From Coix lacryma-jobi var. lacryma-jobi (lineage: Eukaryota > Streptophyta > Magnoliopsida > Poales > Poaceae): a stretch of DNA of 64,000 bases. Each line of letters begins with the position of its first letter. Within the stretch, counting starts at the first letter, position 1. Location: the NCBI GenBank assembly GCA_009763385.1, contig CM019826.1:66153864-66217863 (forward strand), given 5' to 3'. Shown here piece by piece: positions 44,403-55,140 of this stretch. A model generated the notes under the pieces. It was not told the origin of the DNA, did not search any database, and saw only the letters and a program-made list of their open reading frames with translations. The translations under genes and the position numbers were made by a program.

Positions 44403-47400
44403 GGGACCACTCTGTTTCAAAGCAATCCTTGGATGGATAACCCAATTGATGGAAACGAGGGGAAATTGGGACAAGGCTTCATGTCGGCTGATAAGTTAGA
44501 AGAAGTAAATATCGGTAATGAAGCTGAAGCAAGACCGATATATGTCAGCAACAATTTGGATCCAGAGTGTAGATTGAAATTGATAAATCTTTTAAAGGAG
44601 TTCAAAGATTGTTTTGCATGGGATTACACGGAGATGCCTGGATTAGATCGCTCCATTGTTGAACATCGACTACCAATCAAAACTGGGTATCGTCCTTATA
44701 AGCAGCCTCCTCAGATGATTTCTAAGGAAGAAGTACTAGCCGATGTGAAAAAGGAAATTGAGAGATTATTGAAAGCGGATTTCATTTGGCCATGCAGATA
44801 TGCGGATTGGATTTCGAATATAGTTCCAGTGTATAAGAAGAATGGAAAGATGTGGGTCTGCATTGATTTCAGAGATCTCAATAAAGCTACTCCAATGGAT
44901 AGTTACCCAATGCCGGTTGCCGAATTGCTTGTTGACGCAGCGGCTGGTTACGAGGTCATCAGCTTTATAGACGGTAACGCTAGTTACAATAGATCTTTAT
45001 GGCAATAGAAGACATTTCAAAGACAGCTTTTAGGTGTCCTGGTTATATTGGTCTATTTGAATGGGTTGTTATGACGTTCGGTTTGAAGAATGCCGGTGCA
45101 ACTTATCAAAGAGCTATGAATTACATCTTCCATGAGTTGATCGGTAAAATTGTAGAAGTTTATATTGATGATGTAGTCGTGAAGTCCAGAAATTAGGTGG
45201 GACATTTAATTGATTTGAGGAGGACTCTAGAGTGCACAAGGAAGCATGGTTTAAGAATGAATCCAAACAAATGCGCCTTTGGAGTTTCAGCAGGAGAGTT
45301 TTTGGGTTTTCTGATCGATAGAGGAGGAATTGAAGTCGGAAAGAAAAGCATGGAGGCAATAGATAAAGTCGTCCCTCCAACCAACCTCACAGAATTGCAA
45401 TCGTTGCTTAGCAAGATCAACTTTGTAAGGAGGTTCATATCTGGCTTATCAGAAAGGGTCTTGCCTTTTCCCCCGTTGCTGAAACTCAAGAAAGAGCAAA
45501 AATTCGTATGGGGTGACGTACAACAGAAAGCTTTTGATGAAATTAAAGAGTATATGAAAGCGCCACCAATATTAATACCTCCTCAGTTTGATAAGCCTTT
45601 CCAATTGTACGTGGCAGCCGGTGGGCTAACGATAGGATCGACTCTTATGCAAGAATTTGGAGGGAAAGAAAGAGTAATAGCCTACATTAACCGAAAATTG
45701 TTAGACCCAGAGACGAGCTATTCGGCAACGGAGAAGCTTTGTTTGTGGGTGTATTACTCATGCACCAAGTTTAGGCATTACTTGTTAAATGTCGAATGCA
45801 TATTAATTTCTGAATTTGACGTACTAAAACACATGCTATCAATGCCTTTTCTAAACGGAAGAATTGGCAAGTGGATTTTAGCATTGTCAGAGTTTGATTT
45901 AAGATACGGATCGGCAAAGGCAGTAAAAGGTCAAGTTATTGCCGATTTCGTTACTCATCATCGTGATCCGTCTGCTAATATGATAAATATTGCACCTTGG
46001 ACATTGTTTTTTGATGGTTCATCTTGCAACAAAGGTGGTGGTGTTGGTATTTTCTTGATTTCTCCATGAGGATTAACTTTCAAGTATGCTATCCCCATTG
46101 AGTTTTATGTTACCAACAACCAAGCAGAATATGAAGCCTTGCTCAGAGGGCTTCGGCTTCTTGTGGAAATAAAAGCTATTGCTGTCGAGATCTTCGGGGA
46201 TTCTGAGTTAGTCATCAACCAGTTGATTGGTCAATATGATTGCAAAAATGACATATTGAGAGAGTATTACGAAGAATGTTGGGAGCTTTTGAAATGTTTC
46301 CAGATAGCAACTTTGCATCATATCCCTAGGGGCATAATGAAGAGGCAAATAAATTAGCTCAAGTTGCTTCAGGATATCGGGAAGATCAAGAAGTTCTTGC
46401 TTTGGATGAAGGTTATATGGCTGATGATTGGAGAAGAGAAATTACCGACTACTTGAGAAATCCATCGCAAAAGGTTTCTCGGAAGCTCAGATATAAAGCC
46501 ATTAAGTTTACACTTCTTGATGGCCAGTTGTACAATAAGTCCATAGATGGGGTACTCTTGAAATGCCTAAGTCAAGAAGAAGCTAGGAAACTAATGTACG
46601 AAGTACATGAAGGGTTATGTGGCCCACATCAATCGGCCCATCGAATGAAGTGGATAATGAGAAGGACCGGTTACTTTTGGCCGACTATGCTCGAAGACTA
46701 TTTTGAATATTATAAAAAAAGGGTGTCAAGATTGTCAGAGATTCAGAAATGTTCAAAGAGTTCCAGCATCGGCTATGAATCCAATTATCAAGCCGTGGCC
46801 ATTTAGAGGATGGGCTATAGATTTGATTGGTTAGATTCATCCTCCTTCTAGTAAAGGACACAGATTCATACTATTGGCTACAGATTACTTTACCAAGTGG
46901 GTCGAGGCTGTGCCTTTGAAGAATGTTACGTCAGAGAACATGATTAATTTTGTCAATGAGCATATAGTTCACAGATTCGAGATCCCTCAAACTATAACTA
47001 CGGATCAAGGGACCTAGTTTACATCATCCGAACTTTGTGATTTTGCTAAAGAAATGGGGATTAAGCTGTGTAATTCTTCTCCTTATTATGCGCAAGCCAA
47101 TGGTCAAGCCGAAGCATCCAATAAGATTATGATTAAGATTATCCAGAAGAAGATCGATGAGAAACCGAAAAAGTGGCATTCGGTCTTAAGTGAAGCATTG
47201 TGGGCTTACCGAATGGCATGTCATGGGTCTACTCAAGTATCTCCTTACGAGTTGGTTTATGGACATTGTGCTGTGTTACCTTGGGAGTTACAATCAAGTT
47301 TGAGACGAGTTACATTGCAGAATGAATTAAAGAAGGAAGATTATGAGAGTTTAATGATGAACGAACTAGAAGATATGCACCTAATTTGTCTCAAGGCATT

Positions 47401-47689
47401 GGAGAATATAGAGAAGAACAAATTACGTGTTGCCAGGTATAACAATAAAAAGGTCAAGGAAAAACACTTTGAAGAGGGGGATTTAGTTTGGAAGGTTGTA
47501 TTGCCAATTGGAACGAAAGATAAAGCATTCGGTAAATGGTCTCCAAATTGGGAAGGTCCTTTTTAGATATTAAGACATGTGCCTGGCAACGCATATATTT
47601 TGAAGACCTTGCTGGGGGAAGAGTTTTCTAGAGCAATTAATGGGAGATTTCTTAAAAAGTTTCATCCCAGCATGGAGGTCGGTGCATAA
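44403..47689 (+). pseudogene. pol: Tat-lineage Gypsy pol of element H (RT, two RNase H, integrase), decayed
   Basis: Starts in frame at the K border without gag or protease. RT shows FAWDYTEMPGLD, the catalytic DFRDLN region and YIDDVVVKS (about 45160); the first RNase H region covers about 45560-45900 (ERVIAYINRKLLDPE); a second RNase H follows with LFFDGSS (about 46005), NNQAEYEALL (about 46115) and GDSELVINQL (about 46197). The dual RNase H is the hallmark of the Tat clade. Integrase has HxxxxH/CxxC remnants near 46610-46740 and catalytic Asp in AIDLIG, Asp in TTDQG, Glu in NGQAEASNK. Frameshifts near 44990, 46335 and 46715 and stops near 45195, 46067, 46803, 46831 and 47015 disable it. 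Final stop 47687-47689. Confidence 0.88.
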
Positions 47690-47925
47690 AAATCGTATGA
47701 GATGAGTTAGCCGATGAGAAGCATCGCCTTTAGTAAAAAAAATGTTTGAACAGCCGACATGACATGTGTTGCCTTTAGAGCAAAAATGTCAGTCCAACCG
47801 AATAAAGATGGTGTCATACGGGGGTTTTGCTTTTGGTAATTCAGGAAACGGCAGACGAGTACTTCACAGAGAACAGATGTTTCGCAGGAGATAGCAGTTT
47901 ATTTACAGGCATCCCTAAGTACAAA
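47690..47925. other. Spacer between pol and antisense gene of H
   Basis: 236 bp with no frame. Contains AAGCATCGCCTTTAG and GTTGCCTTTAGAGCAAAAATG, resembling strings in 27870-27960 of the other Tat cassette. Confidence 0.5.
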
Positions 47926-48764
47926 TTACTCATCAAACAACCTGTTCAAGACAGATTGAGCTTCAGAAGCCTGAGCAAGCACAGTCGCATGATCTTCATA
48001 ATTTTCCAGAAGGTCTTCGACATCCTCTGGAAGCTCCCCGCCATGGAAGCCGGTCGGCATGGCGGAGAAGTCCTCGCGCGTCTGGGTGGACATCGCTGCC
48101 AGCCCCAAGGCAACACCATGGTGTACGCCGTGAATGGCAAGTTGATCAACACGGCCGTCCGCATCATCAAGGCGCGCCTCCACGGTTTCCCCTTGGGCGT
48201 TCACCTTGTCGGCTACTCTGGTTCCCGCAATCTTCAGGCGCTCGACCTCTGCAGATAATGCTAGACAGAAAAGAGAATATATCAGGCGGACGAGTCCGAT
48301 TAGAAAAGGGGGAATCGGGCGAAGATTTCACTGACCTGAGATTGCATCGCAGAATTGTTTCCGCTGATCCTCCTAGTCAAGCTGGTCAATGCCATATTGC
48401 TTGGAGATTCCGCTCAGCTCCTCTCGGGCTTTGTCCCTTTCCTCCTTAAAATGGCAGGCGTCGCGGTGGCTCCACCAGTCAGAGTAGAAGGGGTCCGATG
48501 AAGAATCCGAGGAGTTGAGGGAGCTGGAAGATCTGGATGACGGAGTTCCGGGTCGGGGAAGAAGATGGCCTTGACTGCTGGAGATGAGTCTTACCCTAGA
48601 AAGTCAGAAGAGGATGAAAATAAAAACAATGGATGAACAGGGAAATAGAGATTGCAAGGGGGCAGGATGACCGATTCTTACCCATTGCGCCGGCGTTGCG
48701 GTACTCGGCTGCCCTCCGCTTCTCCTTCAGCGCGTCGCTTGCCGCGGTCGTCGCCGTTCGCCAT
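47926..48764 (-). pseudogene. Spliced antisense gene of Tat element H (homologue of gene b)
   Basis: Proposed exons on the minus strand: 48764-48682 (83 nt), 48595-48336 (260 nt), 48260-47926 (335 nt), with GT-AG introns of 86 and 75 nt and phases 2 and 1. The joined frame is about 225 residues with a single TAG in exon 2 (after YGIDQLD). Exon 1 starts MANGDDRGKRRAEGEAEG; exon 2 has KEERDKAREELSGISKQYGI; exon 3 has KVNAQGETVEARLDDADG and GVALGLAAMSTQTREDFS, clearly related to gene b at 26780. A TATA-like TTACAAATAAAACC sits about 110 bp upstream (about 48869-48882), suggesting its own promoter. Function unknown. Confidence 0.72.
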
Positions 48765-49120
48765 AGCTGCAGGACTGGGGTTTTCTTCTGGTTTGAGCCG
48801 ACAAGGGGAAGTAAAGAAACGGAGGCAAAGATGCGCAACTACAAGTACTAATCGAGGCTGTAGAGAGGGTTTTATTTGTAAGCCGGGAAAAGAGTCGTGG
48901 CGAAGTCTGCGGGGTAATGGATGCCAAGCGACAGAGTAGGGTTTTCCTTTTGGCTGGGCCGTTTTTATTGGGCCAAGCTTGGTTAAGTCAAGCACCATTC
49001 GGAAAATTAAGGGAGAGAGGCCGATTGCATTCTCAGACAAATGGAAGCATAAAAATATCGAAAAAATTTAGTTTTGCAAGGACAAAGTATGTTGCGCTTG
49101 GTTTGTTACAAGATCAATGT

Positions 49121-50511
49121 TTACTCATTCAAAAGCTGATTGATTGTCTTTATGGCCTCGGCTCTGATTCGGCTGACAGTATCAAGCACTTTTTGATCTT
49201 GATCTTCAGATTTTTGAATTTTGGACAATTTAGCTTTGATTTGTTGATCTTCTTTGAGAGCCGAAGTTATTTTCAACGAGGCTGCTTCTATGTCCTTCGG
49301 TAGATCAACCATATGTGCCTTGTGAGATTGGATTTTAGTATTCAGTTTGGCTAACTAGGCTTCTAACTTGCTCTTGTCTTCCTCCATGACTTTCACTTCA
49401 GATTCCAAAGTTGCCAGGGAATTTTTTGCGATTTGAATATTGGAATGCAAATATTTAAGTTCTAGCTTCTTTGAAGATCTATCATTCTGCAAGGCGGCCT
49501 TGGATGATATGTTTTTAGTTGCTCTCCTTACCATTCCAAAAAAAGTTGTCGAGACAAGCTGCAGATTCCAAATGGGTCAGAAGAGCAGAAGGAATATCTT
49601 CATCAATAAGCTCAAGAATATCTCTTATCTGATCTGCATCTTGAACCATATTGACGACGTCCTTGTTCAACAGAGTGATTATTTCCCTCAGCCGAGCCTG
49701 GTTTTCTATTGATAAAGTATGTTGGGAAGTATTTTCTTCACCTTTTTCAGTGATATAATCTTCAGCAGGGAAAGAATAACTCGCAATCGGCTCTTTAGTA
49801 TTTTTCTGAAGGAAGAAAAGGGTGTTAGCCGACTAAGTGTGTTTGGTGAAAGCGATGTAATTCAGGGATAGAACTTTGCCTATTGGGCTGATTGATCATC
49901 AGAGGACGCTACGCCTTGGCTTGCTCGAGGACTTTGTTGAGTGTTCGGAGGAGGTGGGCTTGGAGTATGATCAGGAGATGGCTCTATTTCCAGTTCTTTT
50001 AAAATTTCATCTGTTTCAAGTAATATCATAAGCATATGGCAACAGAAGGAGGGATAGCCAAACGCGTTACCTATGGTCTTGTCGGACTCTTTATTTTTTG
50101 AACCTTTGGGTGTCTTTGGATCTTCAGTTTCATCTTGGATCCTTTTTGTAGAAGCTTCAGGAGATGGTTTGGTAGTTGCTGAGGTACTGCCTGATTTCAA
50201 GGCTTTGACTTGTGGCTGCAACGAGTGATGCAACATAGATTTGATCAGATTTATTGCCAAATAAAGTTGCTTAGCACAAATTGGGAGATTCATACCTTGG
50301 GAGATAGTTTAACCCTTTTGGTTCTCGATTTTTTCGACAAAAGGGCATTCTCAAGTGCCTTTCTTTTGCTCTCTCCTCCTGGAGGCACGATAGTTGAAGT
50401 TGCAGGGATCTTCATGAAGGTGTTCAAGCCTGGAGCGTTGAAACCGAGAGTAGGATTGGGTCCAACCAGGTAATACTGGATCACTCTGACAGGAGGTATA
50501 GGCTCAGGATC
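49121..50511 (-). pseudogene. Second multi-exon antisense gene of Tat element H, 5' end cut by element I
   Basis: Exons supported by frame-keeping GT-AG borders: 50511-50296 (216 nt, phase 0 at its end) and 50215-50071 (145 nt, phase 1), then from 50010 on; a further coding block lies at about 49795-49535 ending at a donor AATG-GTAAGG, and a coiled-coil block at about 49500-49121. Content: basic SKRKALENALLSKKSRTK, Ser/Thr/Pro/Lys-rich linker, Pro-rich EPSPDHTPSPPPPN, then helical DADQIRDILELIDEDIPS and a long coiled coil ending NQLLNE. One TAG occurs in the coiled coil and the third donor is unclear. The upstream part was lost or displaced when I inserted at 50583. No function assigned. Confidence 0.5.
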
Positions 50512-53099
50512 CTATGTATGGCCGAGTGTTAGAAAAAGGTTGGATTCAAGAATAGAAAATAATAAGTGTAGTGAAATTACCTTGTGGCGGAACCGTCCTG
50601 ATTATAAGAGCTCAAGTATTATCTTAGCCAAATCCGTCGGACTTCGACTGATACTTGAACCCATACAACCCCGGTAGTCCGGAAATCTCGAAGGATTTCT
50701 AACACCATACATCATACAGGATCGCATCGTTCAAGGATTACATTCGTAAAGATACATCATAATGAAAACGAAACCGAATTTAAAATATCAGAGTGCGAAT
50801 TTAAAACGGAGTTATTACAATACCGAGTTTAAAAGTGCGGAAGCTGAAATAGTTTAAAGCACGACCACCACACATGTGGTCCAAATAAAACATTGTTTTG
50901 ATAAATCCACTCGACACAACTCACTCCTCCCTTTTTAAGATAATGTGCCACTAGTAGTCTTGGTCCAGCAAAAGATAAGGGGAAAGCTTCTGGACGACCC
51001 TGCCCTGGGCCTACTCCTCATCACCTTCCACTGGGTAGAGGCAGTGCTTACAATAACCGAAGTAGACCTGGCCATCTGCAACAAACGGGATAAACCCTGA
51101 GTACTGGAATGTACTCAGCTAGACTTACCCATCCAACTGAAAATAAAGACACCAAGGACATGCAAGGCCTTTTTGGGTGGAGCTGGGATCTTGAATTCGC
51201 GAAAAGCTCAATTTAAGATAAGCGAAGTATTAGTGAAGTTAATGAGCTGTCATCTTTTATACCTATTCCTTCTTCTAGGTTTGCACCTGAACTATTGCAC
51301 ACACTTGAGTCTAGCAGATAAATAATATAACCATATCCAGTTGACTTGTCCACATTTTAGTTGAACCTTTAGATATCACATGGAGTTGTATCGTGGTGAA
51401 GCTCGCCATAGTTTCCCACTAACCGGGGGAGACGGCGACTCGAATCGAATTCCAAACCAGCTGGTGAAAGACCTTTAATACCAGCCCACACTTTCCCCGT
51501 CGGGTCCATGCATTGGGCAACCGCTCGACGCTTGTTCGTGGTGGTAATCGCCGCGGTTCAAGCACGGACCGCCCAATTGGAACCTGGCGATGGCCTCACG
51601 CGGCAGATCGCAATTTCCATACTAGAGGGCACGACACGGGTTGAGACCGGCCCGAACAGCTTCTAACCGGCTTTGGGGTCGATGATTACGGCACCGACAT
51701 ATCCTAAGTAAAAGGGCGCGTTCAAAAATGAACGAGGGCCAACATCGATACAAACCTACACGATCCAACGGACGGACTGCCCCCAAGTTCCAACTTGGTG
51801 CCTTGCCTTCCAGTTGACCGTATTTCATTACTACTCAGGTTCTTTTCCACGATAGCAAATATAGCCAACCGTGATCCGGTAAATACCCATCCGGGTATTA
51901 CGGAAACATCCTTAACTACCACTTTTATTAAGCAGGCTAAGCAATTCTACATTGTAATTAAACAACAGGATAACAAGGTAGATATTAATCAATAACCAAG
52001 GAATGGTAATGCAGCAAGTAGGATTCATTCTAACTTCTAAACCTAATGCATCACAATATAAAAGGACTCAAGTAATCTTAATTGCAAAAGATAGGAGGCT
52101 TGATATGCTCCGGGGCTTGCCTTGGGTGAAGACCGAGGCCTCGTGGGAAGGGCACTCGGGCAAGTTAGTGTCGCTGGCGGGGTCGACTTCCTCGGCTTGC
52201 TGGAGCTCCAGAATCTGCTGCTCGGCGTTTGTCTCTGGCTCCTGGTCGGGCTCCGGAGGGGTCGATCCTATTGTATGCGATGATTAATAAATAATTCAAA
52301 ATAAACTTAGGTTTGAACTGCAAGTGCACTTTTCTGGACTCAGAAAAATCCACAAAAATTCCAGCAGGCACACAACAGTTGCTGGACTCCACTGAACTAA
52401 TTTCAGCCAAAAATGAAATACAAAACTGCAGATATAAAAATAACAAGCAACTGCCCAAAAAGGTACTTTGAACTACAACCCTACTGTAAAAGGGTGCACC
52501 ACTCTATTTCATATTTTTCCCAGATTCTATTTCACATTTTATGCTTATCAAGAAAGTTCCATGAACAGAAATATTATATTATTTCTTACATGAATTTCCA
52601 AAGGAAAACACACAAAAGCACATTTGCAAAACAACTTCAGATTTCTTCACATAACACGTCATGCTTACATTTTTCTTAGCTTGGACATCATAAACAGAGA
52701 CTATACAAATTTTCCCACATTTTATCTCGACATATAAAACACCTTAACCTTTATTCAAAGAAAACAGCCAAAAAGGACTTTTAACCATAACAGAAACTTT
52801 TTCTACATAAATAGTGCATTAAATATTTTTCACATGTATAAAACAGGATAATAAACTTACACAAAATTTTACAAGAATTATCTCAACCAGAAAACATATA
52901 TAACCATTTATCTTAGCAAAAGCATATAAACTGAAATAAAAGAAAACAGTAAAATTAACTCCTACCAAAAATACTTTTATATTTTTCCAGGGTAGATCTA
53001 CTCATGAACAAACTAGCAAAACTGGAAGCACTCCATTTGGACTAACAAAATAGGATCTACAAAATAAACAAGCATTTACGGGAAGAAGAAAAACATTTT

Positions 53100-54660
53100 G
53101 GAAAAAAGTTTTCTGGAAACACTCGGCGCACGGAAAGGTGTGTGCTCGCTCGAGGCCTGGCTCGAATCGTGACAGCGGCCGAGGGTTTGCTCGAGGCCGA
53201 GTTCGGGCGAGACGAACAACTAGTCCGTCCGAGGCCTGGCTCGAGGGCTCGGGCGAGACGGGAAGCAATCGCCCGTCCGAGGCCTGGCTCGAGGGCTCGG
53301 GCGAGACGGGAAAACAAACGCCCGTCCGAGGCCTGGCTCGAGGGCTCGGGCGAGACGGAAGCCACACGCCCGTCCGAGGCCTGGCTCGAGGGCTCGGGCG
53401 AGACGGAAACACACACGCCCGTCCGAGGCCTGGCTCGAGGGCTCGGGCGAGACGGAAACATACACGCCCGTCCGAGGCCTGGCTCGAGGGCTCGGGCAAG
53501 ACGGAAACAGGGGAGAGGTTTGACCGTCGATTCCTCGCCGACGGTGAGGTCGCCGGCGGGTAAGCTAGGCTTGCGAACTCGTCTCGACGAGGCGCATCGA
53601 GTGGTGTAGGTGGTTTGGCTAGCGCACGGCCGGAGCATGCCGGCGGCGAGTGGCGGCGCACGGTGATGGCGGCAACGCGCAGCTACGCCGTTTCCGGCGG
53701 TGGCCGGAGAAATTGGAGGAGGCAAAAGCTCGAGAGAACCCTAAGGAGCAAAGCTACGGGGTTGGTTTGGCTCGGGTGGCTCCAGAGGAGCTTGGCCACG
53801 AGCGAGGTCCGCGGCGGGCGGCCATGGCGTTCGGCCGGGGAAAAAGATGTGGGAGAGAGCGGTAGCGTTGAAGCTAGGTGGTGTTCTCACCTTGCCTTGG
53901 CTTGGTGAAGCTCGAAGATGAAGAAGAAGAGTCGGTGGAGCTCGGGTTGGGGAAGAACGGCGTTGCAGCTCGGCGGTGGCGACTGACGGACCGAAAGAGG
54001 CGCTTTGTCCTCCGGCGGCGAAGGGGCTCGGTCGGGGACGACAACGTGCGCACGGCGCGTGCACGGTGTAGGCGGAGCGGTGTGCGGAGGGAATCGAAGG
54101 GAGGTGCTCCGACGAGGTCAGAACGGAGAGGGAAGGTTGCGGTGGAGGTCGCGGCGAGAGCGAGCCGAGCGCTTGCTCTGGCTTGGTGGCGAGGGGAGGA
54201 GAGTGCGAGCGAGATTGGGAGAGTGTGTGCGGGAGAGCGAGGGAGTGAAGAGGTGCTCGGGGTTTTGATCGGCTTGACCGGTGGTCGTGGCGGGGCCACG
54301 GCGGCGCGGTCGGCGAGGCAGCGCGGTGATGCCGTGTACGGCGAGCGGGTGCGGCAGGCGAGGCGAGCGGAGAGTGGCCGGGGGAGATAGCTTGCGTGCT
54401 CGGGTGAGAGGGGATCGAGCGAGGAGTGGCCGGCGAAGATCCTCGGCAGAAAGCGGCGGCCACGTGGCGGTTGCGGCCGGCATACGGCGCGGCATGTCAG
54501 CGGCAGCAGCGCGCGGCGCGCGCGGCACGCGGGCGAGCGCTGGCGAGCGGCGCGGGGTGCGCGGGCGAGCGCTGGCGAGCGGCGCGTGGTGCGCGGGCGA
54601 GCGTGGGAGCGGGCCGGCGCACGCGAGTTGGGCCGAAAGGTGGGGCGTGGAAGGAATCGT
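53100..54660. other. GC-rich, CpG-dense island inside the LTR of I
   Basis: Contrasts sharply with AT-rich flanks. Includes the 48-bp repeat and, at 54520-54610, a shorter repeat of GCGGGCGAGCGCTGGCGAG. Overlapping frames in almost every phase argue against coding. It may be regulatory LTR sequence or a long-captured foreign segment; the sequence alone does not decide. Confidence 0.6.
53227..53515. repeat. 48/49-bp tandem repeat in the LTR of I
   Basis: Six units starting near 53227, 53275, 53324, 53372, 53421 and 53470, each containing GTCCGAGGCCTGGCTCGAGG then GCTCGGGCGAGACGG, with degenerate half-units before (53130-53220). The unit length near a multiple of 3 keeps several frames open on both strands. 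Confidence 0.88.
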
Positions 54661-55125
54661 TTTCCTTTTTCTTTTTCCAACTACTTTTCAAACTTTGACC
54701 ACTCAAAAACAGTTTAAAAAACTCTAAACTAGGTTTTGACCCAAATATAAAAGTTTCTCAAAATAATTTTCTCTACGACTTTCATATAGGGCACTTTTTC
54801 GGAAAACCATTTTTAAATCCTCCACATAAACAAAGCCAATTTTAAAGTATAAACCATTTTGTTTTGACTTATTTTTATTTACAAACTAATCTGAACTAGG
54901 TCAAAACTCCAACATGAAAAGCACTCTACTCAAGATTCTCTATTTTATAAAACTCTTTGCCAAAACAGAAATCCACTCAAACAACCAAGTCCAATAGAAA
55001 TCCACATCCAAATAAATAAACAAGACAAAACACTCTAATGCTCATGAAATGATGCAATGCATTGCTTATGCTCTTTAGTAGCTAATTGCAGCGCCTAATG
55101 CAGTGCTTGACACTAGGGTGTCACA

Positions 55126-55140
55126 GCCCTTCCCCCCTTA
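55126..55140 (-). other. Polypurine tract of chromovirus I
   Basis: The minus strand reads TAAGGGGGGAAGGGC directly before the LTR start TGTGACACC. Confidence 0.85.

Larger units (their letters stand above)
50583..55125 (-). repeat. 3' LTR of chromovirus I (4.5 kb)
   Basis: 4543 bp; plus strand TGTGGCGGAACCG to GGGTGTCACA. Composition is patchy: 50583-52290 mixed, 52290-53000 AT-rich, 53100-54660 extremely GC/CpG-rich with a 48-bp tandem repeat, 54660-55125 AT-rich. No TATA box chosen with confidence. Many long frames in the GC-rich part are compositional. Confidence 0.88.

Noticed and set aside
53002..54727. Several long frames of 140-270 residues on both strands in the LTR of I
   Set aside because: Very high GC removes stop codons in all phases; the peptides are Arg/Pro/Ser/Ala low-complexity and the 48-bp repeat is translated in every frame.
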